Source: an uncultured Robinsoniella sp.
GTDB lineage: Bacteria > Bacillota > Clostridia > Lachnospirales > Lachnospiraceae
DNA: 64,000 nucleotides
Direction: 5' to 3'
Assembly: GCA_900540475.1 (NCBI GenBank)
Contig: UQGG01000005.1
Location: 145,525 to 209,524 of the forward strand
The notes under the pieces are model-generated. The model was not told the DNA's origin, ran no database searches, and was given only the letters and a program-made list of their open reading frames with translations. Made by a program: the position numbers and the translations under genes. Below, one piece after another: positions 52,989 to 61,984 of this stretch (position 1 is the stretch's first letter; each line of letters starts with the position of its first letter).

Positions 52989-53798
52989 ATGGCTAATGAA
53001 TATGAAATCAAAAAACAAATTTGTGAGATCGGTAAGAGAATTTACGACAGAAATATGGTTGCTGCAAACGACGGTAACATTTCAGTAAAGATTAGTGATA
53101 ACGAGTTCTTATGTACACCAACAGGTGTTTCCAAAGGATTCATGACTCCAGAATTTATCTGTAAAGTAGATGCAAAAGGAAATGTTCTTCAGGCAAACGG
53201 AAACTTCAAACCTTCATCTGAAATCAAAATGCATATGAGAGTTTACGAAAAAAGACCGGATGTTGGAGCAGTAGTACATGCTCATCCTACATTTGCAACA
53301 AGCTTTGCAATCGCAGGAATTCCTTTAACACAGCCGATCATGCCAGAAGCAGTTATCGCTTTAGGATGCGTTCCGATCGCTGAATACGGTACACCTTCTA
53401 CAGTTGAAATTCCGGATAACGTAGAAAAATACTTACCATATTATGATGCAGTATTACTGGAAAGCCACGGAGCATTAACATGGAGCACAGATCTGTTAGC
53501 AGCTTACCACAAAATGGAATCTGTTGAATTCTATGCAGAATTATTATACAAATCCAAAATGCTTGGCGGACCAAAGGAATTTGACAAAGAGCAGATCGCT
53601 AAATTATATGAAATCAGAAGACAGATGGGTCTTCCTGGAAAACATCCTGCAAATATCTGCGCTGAATTAGGCGGAAAATGCGGCGGTGGATGCCACTCAG
53701 CAGAAGGCTGCAACTGTGGATCAGCAAAAGCTGACGAACCTAGCGTTGAAGCAATCGTTGCAGAAGTGACAAAGAAAATCCTTGCTCAGATGAAATAA
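52989..53798 (+). CDS. BMC class II aldolase (L-fuculose-1-phosphate aldolase-like)
   Basis: 269 aa. The class II aldolase fold is clear: ANDGNISVKISDNEFLCTPTG, catalytic/zinc His in AVVHAHPTFATSFA and a later His in LLESHGALTWS. It cleaves fuculose- or rhamnulose-1-phosphate into DHAP and L-lactaldehyde. The last 45 residues are special: a Cys/Gly-rich linker (GGKCGGGCHS, GCNCGS) and an amphipathic helix (VEAIVAEVTKKILAQM) typical of BMC encapsulation peptides. First gene of the operon. Confidence 0.92.
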   Translation: MANEYEIKKQICEIGKRIYDRNMVAANDGNISVKISDNEFLCTPTGVSKGFMTPEFICKVDAKGNVLQANGNFKPSSEIKMHMRVYEKRPDVGAVVHAHPTFATSFAIAGIPLTQPIMPEAVIALGCVPIAEYGTPSTVEIPDNVEKYLPYYDAVLLESHGALTWSTDLLAAYHKMESVEFYAELLYKSKMLGGPKEFDKEQIAKLYEIRRQMGLPGKHPANICAELGGKCGGGCHSAEGCNCGSAKADEPSVEAIVAEVTKKILAQMK

Positions 53799-53812
53799 GG
53801 GGGTACCACATA

Positions 53813-55225
53813 ATGGCTATTAACGAACAAGAAATTCAAGATATTGTTCGAAGCGTGTTAAAAGGCATGGGTACGACGGCGGATAAACCGGCAGGATCTT
53901 CTAAAAAATTACTGGGTGTATTTGATGATATTAATGATGCGATTGCAGCAGCAAAAGAAGCCCAGAAAGAAATTCAGCCAATGCCATTAGAGTTTCGTGA
54001 AAAGATCATCTCCAATATCCGTAAGAAAACACTGGAAAATGCAAAAATGTTTGCAGAACTGGGTGTAGAAGAAACCGGAATGGGAAATGTAGGACATAAA
54101 ATTTTGAAACACCAGCTGGTTGCAGAAAAGACTCCTGGAACTGAAGATCTCTCTACAGTAGCATGGTCAGGAGACAGAGGACTTACTCTGGTAGAAATGG
54201 GACCGTTCGGAGTAATCGGCGCAGTTTGTCCGTCTACAAATCCTACGGAAACCGTAGTATGTAATTCTATCGGAATGATTGCTGCAGGAAACACAGTTGT
54301 ATTTGCACCACATCCATCTGCTAAAAATGTTTCAAATCTGGCAATTGATATGATCAACAGAGCCAGTGTTGAAGTAGGCGGACCGGAAAATATAGCCGTT
54401 GCTGTAACAGAACCGACTATGGAAGTCAGCAAAGTAATTTTCTCACATAAAGATATCTCATTATTAGTAGCAACAGGAGGCCCGGGTGTAGTTACCACCG
54501 TTCTTTCTTCCGGTAAGAGAGCAATGGGAGCGGGCGCAGGAAATCCACCTGTTTTAGTTGATGAAACAGCTAATATCCCGAAAGCTGCGGAAGATATCAT
54601 CAATGGATGTACATTTGACAATAACCTGCCTTGTATTGCTGAAAAGGAAGTTGTTGCAGTTGATATGATAGCGGACGAGCTGATCTACCATATGGAACAG
54701 GTTGGATGTTATCATGCAAACGCAGAAGAAGTTCAGAAGTTAATTAAGACTGTTTTTAATGAGAAAAACGGTAAGAGAACCCTGAACAGACAGTGCGTTG
54801 GACGCAGTGCAAAAGTTCTTCTTAGCAAAATCGGAGTTACGGTTGGCGATGAAATCCGTTGTATCATATTCGAAGGTGAAAAAACAAATCCTATGATCTG
54901 GGAAGAGCTTATGATGCCGATTCTGGGTATCGTAAGAGTAAAGAATGTAGAAGAGGGTATGGGTATCGCCGTTGAATTAGAACATGGCAACAGACATTCC
55001 GCACATATGCATTCAACAAATGTAAATAACCTTACAAAGTTTGGTAAAATGATCGACACCGCGATCTTTGTGAAAAATGCCCCATCTTATGCAGCGCTTG
55101 GATTTGGAGGAGAAGGATATCCTACTTTCACAATCTGCAGCCGTACAGGTGAAGGATTGACCTCCGCTAAAAACTTTACAAAGAGCAGAAGATGTGTAAT
55201 GGGCGATGCACTTTGCATCAGATAA
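53813..55225 (+). CDS. pduP: CoA-acylating aldehyde dehydrogenase (PduP-like)
   Basis: 470 aa. An N-terminal amphipathic encapsulation helix (EQEIQDIVRSVLKGMG) is followed by the ALDH fold with nucleophile Cys in FDNNLPCIAEKEV. It converts propionaldehyde or lactaldehyde plus CoA and NAD+ to acyl-CoA inside the shell. It is 14 nt downstream of the aldolase. Confidence 0.93.
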   Translation: MAINEQEIQDIVRSVLKGMGTTADKPAGSSKKLLGVFDDINDAIAAAKEAQKEIQPMPLEFREKIISNIRKKTLENAKMFAELGVEETGMGNVGHKILKHQLVAEKTPGTEDLSTVAWSGDRGLTLVEMGPFGVIGAVCPSTNPTETVVCNSIGMIAAGNTVVFAPHPSAKNVSNLAIDMINRASVEVGGPENIAVAVTEPTMEVSKVIFSHKDISLLVATGGPGVVTTVLSSGKRAMGAGAGNPPVLVDETANIPKAAEDIINGCTFDNNLPCIAEKEVVAVDMIADELIYHMEQVGCYHANAEEVQKLIKTVFNEKNGKRTLNRQCVGRSAKVLLSKIGVTVGDEIRCIIFEGEKTNPMIWEELMMPILGIVRVKNVEEGMGIAVELEHGNRHSAHMHSTNVNNLTKFGKMIDTAIFVKNAPSYAALGFGGEGYPTFTICSRTGEGLTSAKNFTKSRRCVMGDALCIR

Positions 55226-55237
55226 GGAGTGATAGAC

Positions 55238-56446
55238 GTGGAAATGAATATAGAAGAAATCGTAAAACAAGTGCTTTCTGAAATGCAGGGAAATCCTGTC
55301 AGTGCAGCACCGGCAGCAGCTCCTGTTAAAGCAGCTGGAACTATTCCGGCAACTTCAAAGGTAGCGATGCTGACAGCATTAGAACATTATGATATCAAAG
55401 AATTCCCGATTCCTGAAATCGGCGATGACGACATCCTGGTTAAAGTAGAAGGATGCGGCGTATGCGGTACAGATGCACACGAATTCAAAAGAGATCCATT
55501 TGGTTTAATTCCAGTTGTACTTGGACACGAAGGAACCGGCGAAATTGTTAAAATCGGTAAAAACGTGAAAAAAGACAGCGCAGGAAAAGCTCTTGGACTT
55601 GGCGATAAAGTTGTTACCTGTATGATTTTCAAAGATGATCCGGACATTACAATGTTCGACTTAAATAAACAAAACGTTGGCGGAGCTGATGTATACGGCT
55701 TACTTCCGGATGATGATGTTCATCTGAACGGATGGTTTGCAGATTACCTGGTAATCCGTAAAGGTTCTACCGTATTTAACGTAAGTGAACTGGATTTAGA
55801 GTCCAGAATCTTAATTGAGCCATGTGCAGTATTAATCCATGCTGTAGAAAGAGCAAAAACGACTGGAATCTTAAGATTCAACAGCAGAGTTGTTGTTCAG
55901 GGATGCGGACCGATCGGTTTGATCTGTATCTCAATCTTAAAGACAATGGGAATTCAGAATATTGTTGCAGTAGACGGCGAGCAGAAGAGACTTGATTTCG
56001 CAAAAGAAATGGGTGCGACTGAAACTGTAAACTTCAAAGACCACAAAGGAATTGAAGCTCTTGCAGAAGGCGTTAAAGCAGCATTTGGCGGATACCTTGC
56101 AGACTTTGCATTCCAGTGTACCGGATCTCCAATCGCTCATGCAAATATCTACAAATTCATCCGTAACGGCGGCGGACTTTGTGAACTTGGATTCTTTATC
56201 AATGGTGGAGATGCAACAATCAATCCTCACTTTGATATCTGCTCCAAAGAAATCACAATCGTTGGTTCCTGGGTATATACACTCAGAGATTACGCAACAA
56301 CATTTGAATTCTTAAAGGGTGCTCAGGCAATCGGACTTCCTATGAAGAAACTGATTACACATAAGTTCCCGTTAAGTGAAATTAATGAAGCTCATGTAAC
56401 AAATCTGAAGATGGAAGGTCTTAAGATCGCTATCATCAATGAGTAA
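55238..56446 (+). CDS. BMC zinc alcohol dehydrogenase
   Basis: 402 aa from GTG at 55238, 8 nt after AAGGAG; GTG at 55229 is too close to the site. An N-terminal encapsulation helix (EEIVKQVLSEMQG) plus Ala/Pro linker is followed by a medium-chain ADH with GCGVCGTDAHE and LGHEGTGE. It reduces aldehyde (to 1-propanol or 1,2-propanediol) and recycles NAD+ inside the shell. Confidence 0.9.
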   Translation: MEMNIEEIVKQVLSEMQGNPVSAAPAAAPVKAAGTIPATSKVAMLTALEHYDIKEFPIPEIGDDDILVKVEGCGVCGTDAHEFKRDPFGLIPVVLGHEGTGEIVKIGKNVKKDSAGKALGLGDKVVTCMIFKDDPDITMFDLNKQNVGGADVYGLLPDDDVHLNGWFADYLVIRKGSTVFNVSELDLESRILIEPCAVLIHAVERAKTTGILRFNSRVVVQGCGPIGLICISILKTMGIQNIVAVDGEQKRLDFAKEMGATETVNFKDHKGIEALAEGVKAAFGGYLADFAFQCTGSPIAHANIYKFIRNGGGLCELGFFINGGDATINPHFDICSKEITIVGSWVYTLRDYATTFEFLKGAQAIGLPMKKLITHKFPLSEINEAHVTNLKMEGLKIAIINE

Positions 56447-56468
56447 GTTGAAAGGAGTGTGTTAGGCC

Positions 56469-56774
56469 ATGCGTGAAGCAGCAGGAATTTTAGAAGTGTT
56501 TGGATGCGTAGCAGCATTTGTGGCAGCGGATGCAGCAGCAAAAGCGGCAAATGTCCGAATCGAATCCATCGACAAGAACAAACCTGCAAATGCAGATGCG
56601 TTACCGGTACCCCTTATTACTTGCTTAAAAATCAGAGGCGGTGTTGCAGATGTAAATGCTGCAATGGATGCGGCTGAAGAAGCAGCAAACAGTATTACAG
56701 GTGTTGTAACGAGATATATTATCCCAGCTCCATCAGAGGATACTGAAAAGATGTTGAGATTAAGTGCAATATAG
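56469..56774 (+). CDS. BMC-H shell protein, divergent
   Basis: 101 aa, ATG after AAAGGAGTG. A single BMC domain (AAGILEVFGCVAAFVAADAAAKAANVRIES) with a longer loop (DKNKPANADALPVP) in place of the usual pore-side sequence. It probably forms hexamers in the shell with altered pore. Confidence 0.88.
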   Translation: MREAAGILEVFGCVAAFVAADAAAKAANVRIESIDKNKPANADALPVPLITCLKIRGGVADVNAAMDAAEEAANSITGVVTRYIIPAPSEDTEKMLRLSAI

Positions 56775-56858
56775 TGTAGAATAAATGTTTAGAGTAGATA
56801 AAATAAAGAAATATCGGATGCCACAAAACAACAAGGTTAATTAAGGAGGATTTTTATA

Positions 56859-57134
56859 ATGACACAGGAAGCTTTAGGAATGGTAGAAACAAGAGGTTTA
56901 GTAGCAGCAATTGAAGCATCTGACGCTATGGTGAAAGCAGCAGACGTTCAGTTAGTAGGAACAGAAAAAATCGGTTCAGGTCTTGTAACAGTTTTAGTTC
57001 GTGGAGATGTTGGAGCTGTTAAAGCAGCTACAGAAGTAGGCGCAGCAGCAGCAGGAAAACTTGGCGAGTTAGTTGCAGTACACGTTATCCCAAGACCTCA
57101 CACAGACGTAGAAAAAATATTACCAAGCATCTAA
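56859..57134 (+). CDS. BMC-H shell protein, canonical (PduA/PduJ-like)
   Basis: 91 aa, ATG after AAGGAGG. Canonical BMC domain with ALGMVETRGLVAAIEASDAMVKAADV and pore-forming EKIGSGLVTVLV. The near twin is at 57650 within the next-but-one gene. Expected to be the main shell tile. Confidence 0.95.
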   Translation: MTQEALGMVETRGLVAAIEASDAMVKAADVQLVGTEKIGSGLVTVLVRGDVGAVKAATEVGAAAAGKLGELVAVHVIPRPHTDVEKILPSI

Positions 57135-57172
57135 AACGTGCTCCAATATCCTGAAAACAGAAGGAAAGATAT

Positions 57173-57469
57173 ATGAAATCAATTGGATTAATTGAATTAC
57201 CTAATATTACGGATGCGATTCAGGCTCTTGATGTCATGCTGAAAACAGCGGATATCAAGTTCCTGACTTGGGAAAAGAAGTTAGGCGGACGACTGGTAAC
57301 CATAATCGTTCAAGGCAATGTTTCTGCGGTAACGGAAGCAATAGAGTCTGCGAAGAGAAGTGCAGTAGGCAATATTGTGGCATCTGCAGTAATAGCAAAT
57401 CCACATGAAGAAACGATGAACCTTGTAGAAATCAGTAGAAAGAAATATAAGTTTCTACAGGAAGATTAA
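57173..57469 (+). CDS. BMC-H shell protein, third variant
   Basis: 98 aa, ATG 7 nt after AGAAGGAAAG. The BMC domain has a changed pore loop (EKKLGGRLVTIIV) and a charged C-terminal tail (RKKYKFLQED). It may carry a different metabolite or make protein contacts. Confidence 0.88.
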   Translation: MKSIGLIELPNITDAIQALDVMLKTADIKFLTWEKKLGGRLVTIIVQGNVSAVTEAIESAKRSAVGNIVASAVIANPHEETMNLVEISRKKYKFLQED

Positions 57470-57520
57470 AATCTGTTTTAAACGGGTTCTAATACTTCAG
57501 GATAAATCGAGGTAAAAGAT

Positions 57521-57925
57521 ATGGCCGATGAAAAGAATGTAAAAACCGCAGCTGCGAAAGCTCCTGCAAAAAGAAAACCAAGAACAACCCGCAAAAATGC
57601 GAGTGCTGCCCCACCGGCAGCAAAACCAGTGATTAAGGAGGATATCAGAATGGAACTTCAGGCATTAGGAATGATAGAAACAAGAGGACTTATTGCTTCA
57701 ATCGAAGCAGCAGATGCTATGTTAAAAGCAGCTAATGTAGTTTTAGTAGGAACAGAGAAAATCGGTTCCGGTCTTGTAAGTGTTATGGTTCGTGGAGATG
57801 TTGGAGCAGTTAAGGCAGCTGTTGAAGCTGGAAGCGCTTCTGCTGGAAGATTAGGCGAAGTTATCGCTGTTCATGTAATCCCAAGACCTCACACAGACGT
57901 AGAAAAGATCCTTCCACAGTTTTAA
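57521..57925 (+). CDS. BMC-H shell protein with basic N-terminal extension and internal start
   Basis: 134 aa in full. The first 43 residues are Ala/Lys/Pro-rich (TAAAKAPAKRKPRTTRKN), followed by a canonical BMC domain (ALGMIETRGLIAS, KIGSGLVSVMV). An internal AAGGAGG at 57635 lies 8 nt before ATG 57650, so a 91-aa form is likely made too. The upstream start has GAGGT 8 nt before it. The extended form may bind cargo, nucleic acid or the shell interior. Confidence 0.88.
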   Translation: MADEKNVKTAAAKAPAKRKPRTTRKNASAAPPAAKPVIKEDIRMELQALGMIETRGLIASIEAADAMLKAANVVLVGTEKIGSGLVSVMVRGDVGAVKAAVEAGSASAGRLGEVIAVHVIPRPHTDVEKILPQF

Positions 57926-58146
57926 TAAACAAACTACCGCAGGTATGTCCATTCGGCTCATGCCCGGGCAAATAGACATTTGATATTGCATGCTTTCTTT
58001 ACGGACGAGATTATGACTGTGAAGAGGCATGCAGTTGACTTTATAAGTCAGGATGTGATTTTTTGAAATCCAAAATAGTGGATATGGTAGCTGTGTCCAG
58101 GATGCTCTATGAATTGAATAACCCCATGAAGAGAGGGACCGAAAAA

Positions 58147-58794
58147 ATGCAGGAACAACAATTAGTAGATGAGATTGCAAGGTTAGTAGCTGAGCAGTTA
58201 AAAAATAGTGTTGATGTATATAACCCGGCTGATGAGATTCCTATTGGAATTTCTGCAAGACATGTGCATCTTAGCAGAGAAGATGTAGAAACCTTATTCG
58301 GTAAGGGCTATCAGTTAAATAAGAAAAAAGAACTTATGGGCGGCCAGTTCGCAGCCCAGGAGTGTGTAACCATCGTTGGAACAAAATTAAGAGCAATTGA
58401 AAATGTCAGAGTTTTGGGACCGGAGAGAAGCCAGTCTCAGGTTGAAGTTGCCAAGACAGATGCAATACGTCTGGGATTAAACCCACCGGTTCGTCAGTCA
58501 GGGGATCTTGCAGGCTCAGCACCAATTGCAATGGTTGGTCCAAAAGGTGTTGTATATTTGAAAGAAGGATGTATTGTTGCCAAAAGACATATTCATATGT
58601 CACCGGCAGATGCAGCCAGATATGGCGTAAAAGACAAACAAGTTGTGAAAGTACGCTTTGACAGCGGCCGCGGCGGTGTTTTTGAAGATGTTGTGATCAG
58701 AGTAGATGATACATTTACATTAGAGATGCATATAGATACCGATGAAGCAAATGGCTTGGGTATCGGTAAAGATAAGGGAATTTTAATTAAATAA
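58147..58794 (+). CDS. pduL: Phosphate propanoyltransferase PduL
   Basis: 215 aa from ATG at 58147 (GAGAGGG upstream), which begins with an encapsulation-type helix (QEQQLVDEIARLVAEQLKN). Metal-binding His motifs ARHVHLS and RHIHMSP are intact. It converts propionyl- or lactoyl-CoA to acyl phosphate and frees CoA. A longer in-frame TTG start at 58063 lacks a good site. The 220-nt gap before it contains no other supported gene. Confidence 0.93.
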   Translation: MQEQQLVDEIARLVAEQLKNSVDVYNPADEIPIGISARHVHLSREDVETLFGKGYQLNKKKELMGGQFAAQECVTIVGTKLRAIENVRVLGPERSQSQVEVAKTDAIRLGLNPPVRQSGDLAGSAPIAMVGPKGVVYLKEGCIVAKRHIHMSPADAARYGVKDKQVVKVRFDSGRGGVFEDVVIRVDDTFTLEMHIDTDEANGLGIGKDKGILIK

Positions 58795-58964
58795 TTCGAT
58801 GAAACCAGATCGGCATTCGTATAAATCCACTTAATAATGGATGACTGCATGAGGAAATAACATGAATTTACGGATATTCCCGAAAAAGTAATGCCGTGGC
58901 AGATGCGTCAGATGATGCAGCCAGTACGGCAAATGACGCAGCAAGTGCGACATAGGAGGAAAAC

Positions 58965-59243
58965 ATGATTATAGGCAAAGTAGTTGGAACGGTAATTTGT
59001 ACAAGAAAGAATAATGATCTTGTGGGAAGCAAATTCCTGATCGTAGATCCAATGGAAAAGATGAAAACTGAAAATAGTAATCGTCTTGTTGCTGTGGATA
59101 ACGTAGGAGCCGGTATTGGTGATATCGTACTGGTGACAACAGGTAGTTCTGCGCGGCTTGGCTGTGGTGATCCGGATTCTCCGATTGATGCATGTATTGT
59201 AGGTATTGTAGATGACCCGCAAAAAATAGTCATAGTAGAATAG
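58965..59243 (+). CDS. EutN/CcmL-type pentameric shell protein (BMC-P)
   Basis: 92 aa, ATG after AGGAGGAAAAC. The conserved BMC-P core is clear (GKVVGTVICTRKNNDLVGSKFLIV, DNVGAGIGDIVLVTTGSSAR). Pentamers cap the 12 vertices of the shell. A short open frame just upstream (58866-58955) has no start codon. Confidence 0.95.
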   Translation: MIIGKVVGTVICTRKNNDLVGSKFLIVDPMEKMKTENSNRLVAVDNVGAGIGDIVLVTTGSSARLGCGDPDSPIDACIVGIVDDPQKIVIVE

Positions 59244-59258
59244 GTTGGAGTGGACGCA

Positions 59259-60587
59259 ATGAATATAGTAGATATGAAAAAGGCTTTATTCGATGGCGGT
59301 GTTGTAGGAGCAGGCGGAGCAGGTTTCCCGACTCATGCAAAACTTTCAGACCAGGCAGAAACAATCATTTTGAACTGTGCAGAGTGTGAACCTTTGATCA
59401 AGGTTGACAGACAGCTCATGAGTGATTACATAAACGAAATACTTTCGGGCATGCAGATGCTTGCTGATACGTTAGGCGCCAACGAAGGAATCATCGCTGT
59501 GAAAAAGTCTTATACTGCTTCCATTGAGGCAGTAAACAGTTGCATTGGTAATTATAATAAACTTCGCCTTCATATTTTACCGGACATCTATCCGGCAGGA
59601 GATGAAGTTGTATTAATTTATGAAACCACAGGAAAAATCGTACCTCAGGGTAAGATTCCGATCCTGGTTGGATGTGTTGTTGTTAACGTGGAGACGGTAT
59701 TGAACCTGTATCGCAAGGTGACAAGCGATACCAATGTAGTTACGAAGTTTGTAACAGTAGCTGGTTTGGTAAACGATCCGCTTACGGTAGAAGTACCGAT
59801 TGGTATTACGGTTAAAGAATTAGTAGATATGGCAGGAGGATTCTCTGCGGAAGATCATGTGATAATCATGGGTGGTCCTATGACGGGACGCATTTGTTCT
59901 GCAAGAGATATTGTAACGAAGACTACAAAAGCAATATTAGTATTGCCGCCTACCTGTCCGCCAATCGTTAAGAGACAGAGAAGTAATAAGTTAGACCTTA
60001 GAAATGCAATGTCTGTCTGTTCACAATGCTCCATGTGTACAAGTTTATGTCCTAGAAATTTACTTGGACAGTCAATTAAACCTCATGAATTTATGAGAGC
60101 GATCGCAAATGGAACTACATATAATGTAGAGCCGTTCCTGAACTCTTTCTTCTGTTGTTCATGTGGATTATGTGAACTGTATTCTTGTCATCAGGATTTA
60201 TCTCCAAGAAGATTACTGGATGCATATAAAACGGGTCTTAGAAGCAAAGGCGTGAAGATACCGGATAAAGCAGGAAAAGGCGTGGCAAACAGTCTGCGTG
60301 AGGAACGGAAAGTTCCGGAACACCGTCTGATGCTCAGGCTTGGTCTGGCTAAATTTGATACTCCGGCACCGATGAAAGGCTGTCCGATTGAAATCAACGA
60401 AGTAAAATTAATGCTTCGTCAGAATATAGGTGCTCCTTGTGTACCATCTGTAAAGGTGGGAGATGAGGTGACTGTCGGACAACAAATCGCTGCACCGCCG
60501 GAAGGCGCTTTAGGAACCTGTTTACATGCAAGTATTGCCGGAAAAATTACGGCAGTTACTGATAACTTTATCAGCATTAAATCATAA
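59259..60587 (+). CDS. pduS: PduS-like electron transfer protein (RnfC homolog)
   Basis: 442 aa from ATG at 59259, 8 nt after TTGGAG; GTG at 59250 is too close. RnfC/Nqo1-type flavin domain (GAGGAGFPTHAKL) followed by two Cys clusters, CSQCSMCTSLCP and CCSCGLCELYSC, for [4Fe-4S] centres, and an SLBB/biotinyl-like C-terminus. It probably passes electrons across the shell for cofactor recycling, docked to the BMC-T protein next door. Confidence 0.93.
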   Translation: MNIVDMKKALFDGGVVGAGGAGFPTHAKLSDQAETIILNCAECEPLIKVDRQLMSDYINEILSGMQMLADTLGANEGIIAVKKSYTASIEAVNSCIGNYNKLRLHILPDIYPAGDEVVLIYETTGKIVPQGKIPILVGCVVVNVETVLNLYRKVTSDTNVVTKFVTVAGLVNDPLTVEVPIGITVKELVDMAGGFSAEDHVIIMGGPMTGRICSARDIVTKTTKAILVLPPTCPPIVKRQRSNKLDLRNAMSVCSQCSMCTSLCPRNLLGQSIKPHEFMRAIANGTTYNVEPFLNSFFCCSCGLCELYSCHQDLSPRRLLDAYKTGLRSKGVKIPDKAGKGVANSLREERKVPEHRLMLRLGLAKFDTPAPMKGCPIEINEVKLMLRQNIGAPCVPSVKVGDEVTVGQQIAAPPEGALGTCLHASIAGKITAVTDNFISIKS

Positions 60588-60601
60588 TGGAGATGAGAAC
60601 G

Positions 60602-61147
60602 ATGAGAGCAATTGGAATGGTGGAATATAAAACTGTTTCCACAGGTATTAAGGCGGCAGACCTTATTGTGAAAACAGCTGATGTTGAGCTGATTCAGGCT
60701 CAAACAGTTTGCCCGGGTAAATTCATTATCTTATTTACCGGCGATCTAAGTGCAATCAGAGTTTCCGTAGATGCTGCTAAAAAAGAGTATCCGGAAAGCA
60801 TGATTGACAGCTTCGTGCTGGGTAACCCGCACGAATCCGTATTTAAAGCACTTAACTGCACAGCAGATATCCAAGATGTTCAGGCTTTAGGGGTAATTGA
60901 AACCTTTACCGGAGCATCGGCTATTGTAGCTGCGGATCACGCAGCAAAAACCGCAGAAGTAGACCTTTTTGAAATTAGAATTGCAAGAGGTATGTGCGGT
61001 AAATCATATGTGTTATTAACAGGAACAGTATCTGCAGTTACAGAATCTGTAAGCTCTGCTGTTGCTTTAATAAAAGAAGAGGGTCTTGTACTGGATTACG
61101 CAGTCATTCCTAGTCCTTCTAAAGAGTTTGTAAAAACCTTAATTTAA
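60602..61147 (+). CDS. BMC-T tandem-domain shell protein (PduT-like)
   Basis: 181 aa from ATG at 60602, 8 nt after GGAG; earlier ATG at 60587 overlaps the pduS stop. Two BMC domains (residues about 1-90 and 95-181). Cys37 (TVCPGKFIILF) lies where PduT binds its [4Fe-4S] cluster in the trimer pore. It probably relays electrons for the neighbouring PduS. Confidence 0.9.
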   Translation: MRAIGMVEYKTVSTGIKAADLIVKTADVELIQAQTVCPGKFIILFTGDLSAIRVSVDAAKKEYPESMIDSFVLGNPHESVFKALNCTADIQDVQALGVIETFTGASAIVAADHAAKTAEVDLFEIRIARGMCGKSYVLLTGTVSAVTESVSSAVALIKEEGLVLDYAVIPSPSKEFVKTLI

Positions 61148-61156
61148 ACCTTGTCG

Positions 61157-61191
61157 GAAAAAAGCCTGGTATTGATTACCGGGCTTTTTTT
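61157..61191 (+). terminator. Intrinsic terminator of the BMC operon
   Basis: AAAAAAGCCTGGTA and TACCGGGCTTTTTT with a short loop. The AT-rich 61192-61423 gap that follows holds no other supported feature. Confidence 0.9.
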
Positions 61192-61423
61192 CGTGCTATA
61201 AGAGCCTGATCTATATTGTTGCTAACCTTGATCTGTATTGCTGCTAGCTAGCGTAAAATTTTATTCGGATTGATGCAAATATAATAAAAGAATACTACTT
61301 TGTGTTAAAATGCATTGCTGCTAACTGGGGATTGAATATTCAGAACAATCTGATTATAATAATAAGTAGTTTTTAAAATATCACACCAATATAAATTCTC
61401 AAACAGAAGAAGGAGTGTACAAC

Positions 61424-61903
61424 ATGGCAATTGATAAAGTTAAGGATTATTTGAAAAAATATAATATGGACGATAAAGTATTGGAATTTGACACTTCCAG
61501 TGCGACTGTGGAGCTGGCGGCACAGGCAGTGGGAGTGGAACCGGCGAGAATTGCAAAGACACTGTCGTTTAAAAGTAAATCCGGTGATCATGCGGTATTA
61601 ATCGTTACAGCTGGAGATACGAAGATCGATAACAGTAAATTTAAAAGTTTTTATGGTATGAAAGCCAAGATGCTGGCGCCGGAAGAAGTGGAAGAACTGG
61701 TGGGTCATGCGATAGGGGGTGTTTGTCCTTTCGCTGTACCTCAGACAGCAGAAATATATTTGGATGAATCCTTAAAAAGGTTCGATACCGTCTTCCCGGC
61801 GTGCGGCAGCAGCAATAGTGCAATAGAGCTGACCTGTTCCCAGTTAGAAGAGTATGCAAATGCCAAGGAGTGGGTTGATGTATGTAAAGGATGGGAATCA
61901 TAA
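61424..61903 (+). CDS. YbaK/EbsC-type aminoacyl-tRNA deacylase
   Basis: 159 aa from ATG at 61424, 8 nt after AAGGAG. YbaK fold with AQAVGVEPARIAKTLSFKSK and GGVCPFAVP. It removes mischarged Cys from tRNA-Pro, or a related error. It is probably monocistronic. Confidence 0.9.
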   Translation: MAIDKVKDYLKKYNMDDKVLEFDTSSATVELAAQAVGVEPARIAKTLSFKSKSGDHAVLIVTAGDTKIDNSKFKSFYGMKAKMLAPEEVEELVGHAIGGVCPFAVPQTAEIYLDESLKRFDTVFPACGSSNSAIELTCSQLEEYANAKEWVDVCKGWES

Positions 61904-61927
61904 ATACTTAAAATGGAGGCACTGCTA

Positions 61928-61958
61928 TTGTTAACGATTTAAAAAGTAAGGTTGACAA
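61928..61958 (+). promoter_or_regulatory. BirA operator 1
   Basis: TTGTTAAC, 15 nt, GTTGACAA: the Clostridial biotin-repressor box upstream of bioY. It is embedded in a longer GGCAC...GTGCC palindrome. Confidence 0.8.
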
Positions 61959-61984
61959 TAGCGGTGCCTTCGTTTATAATCTTA

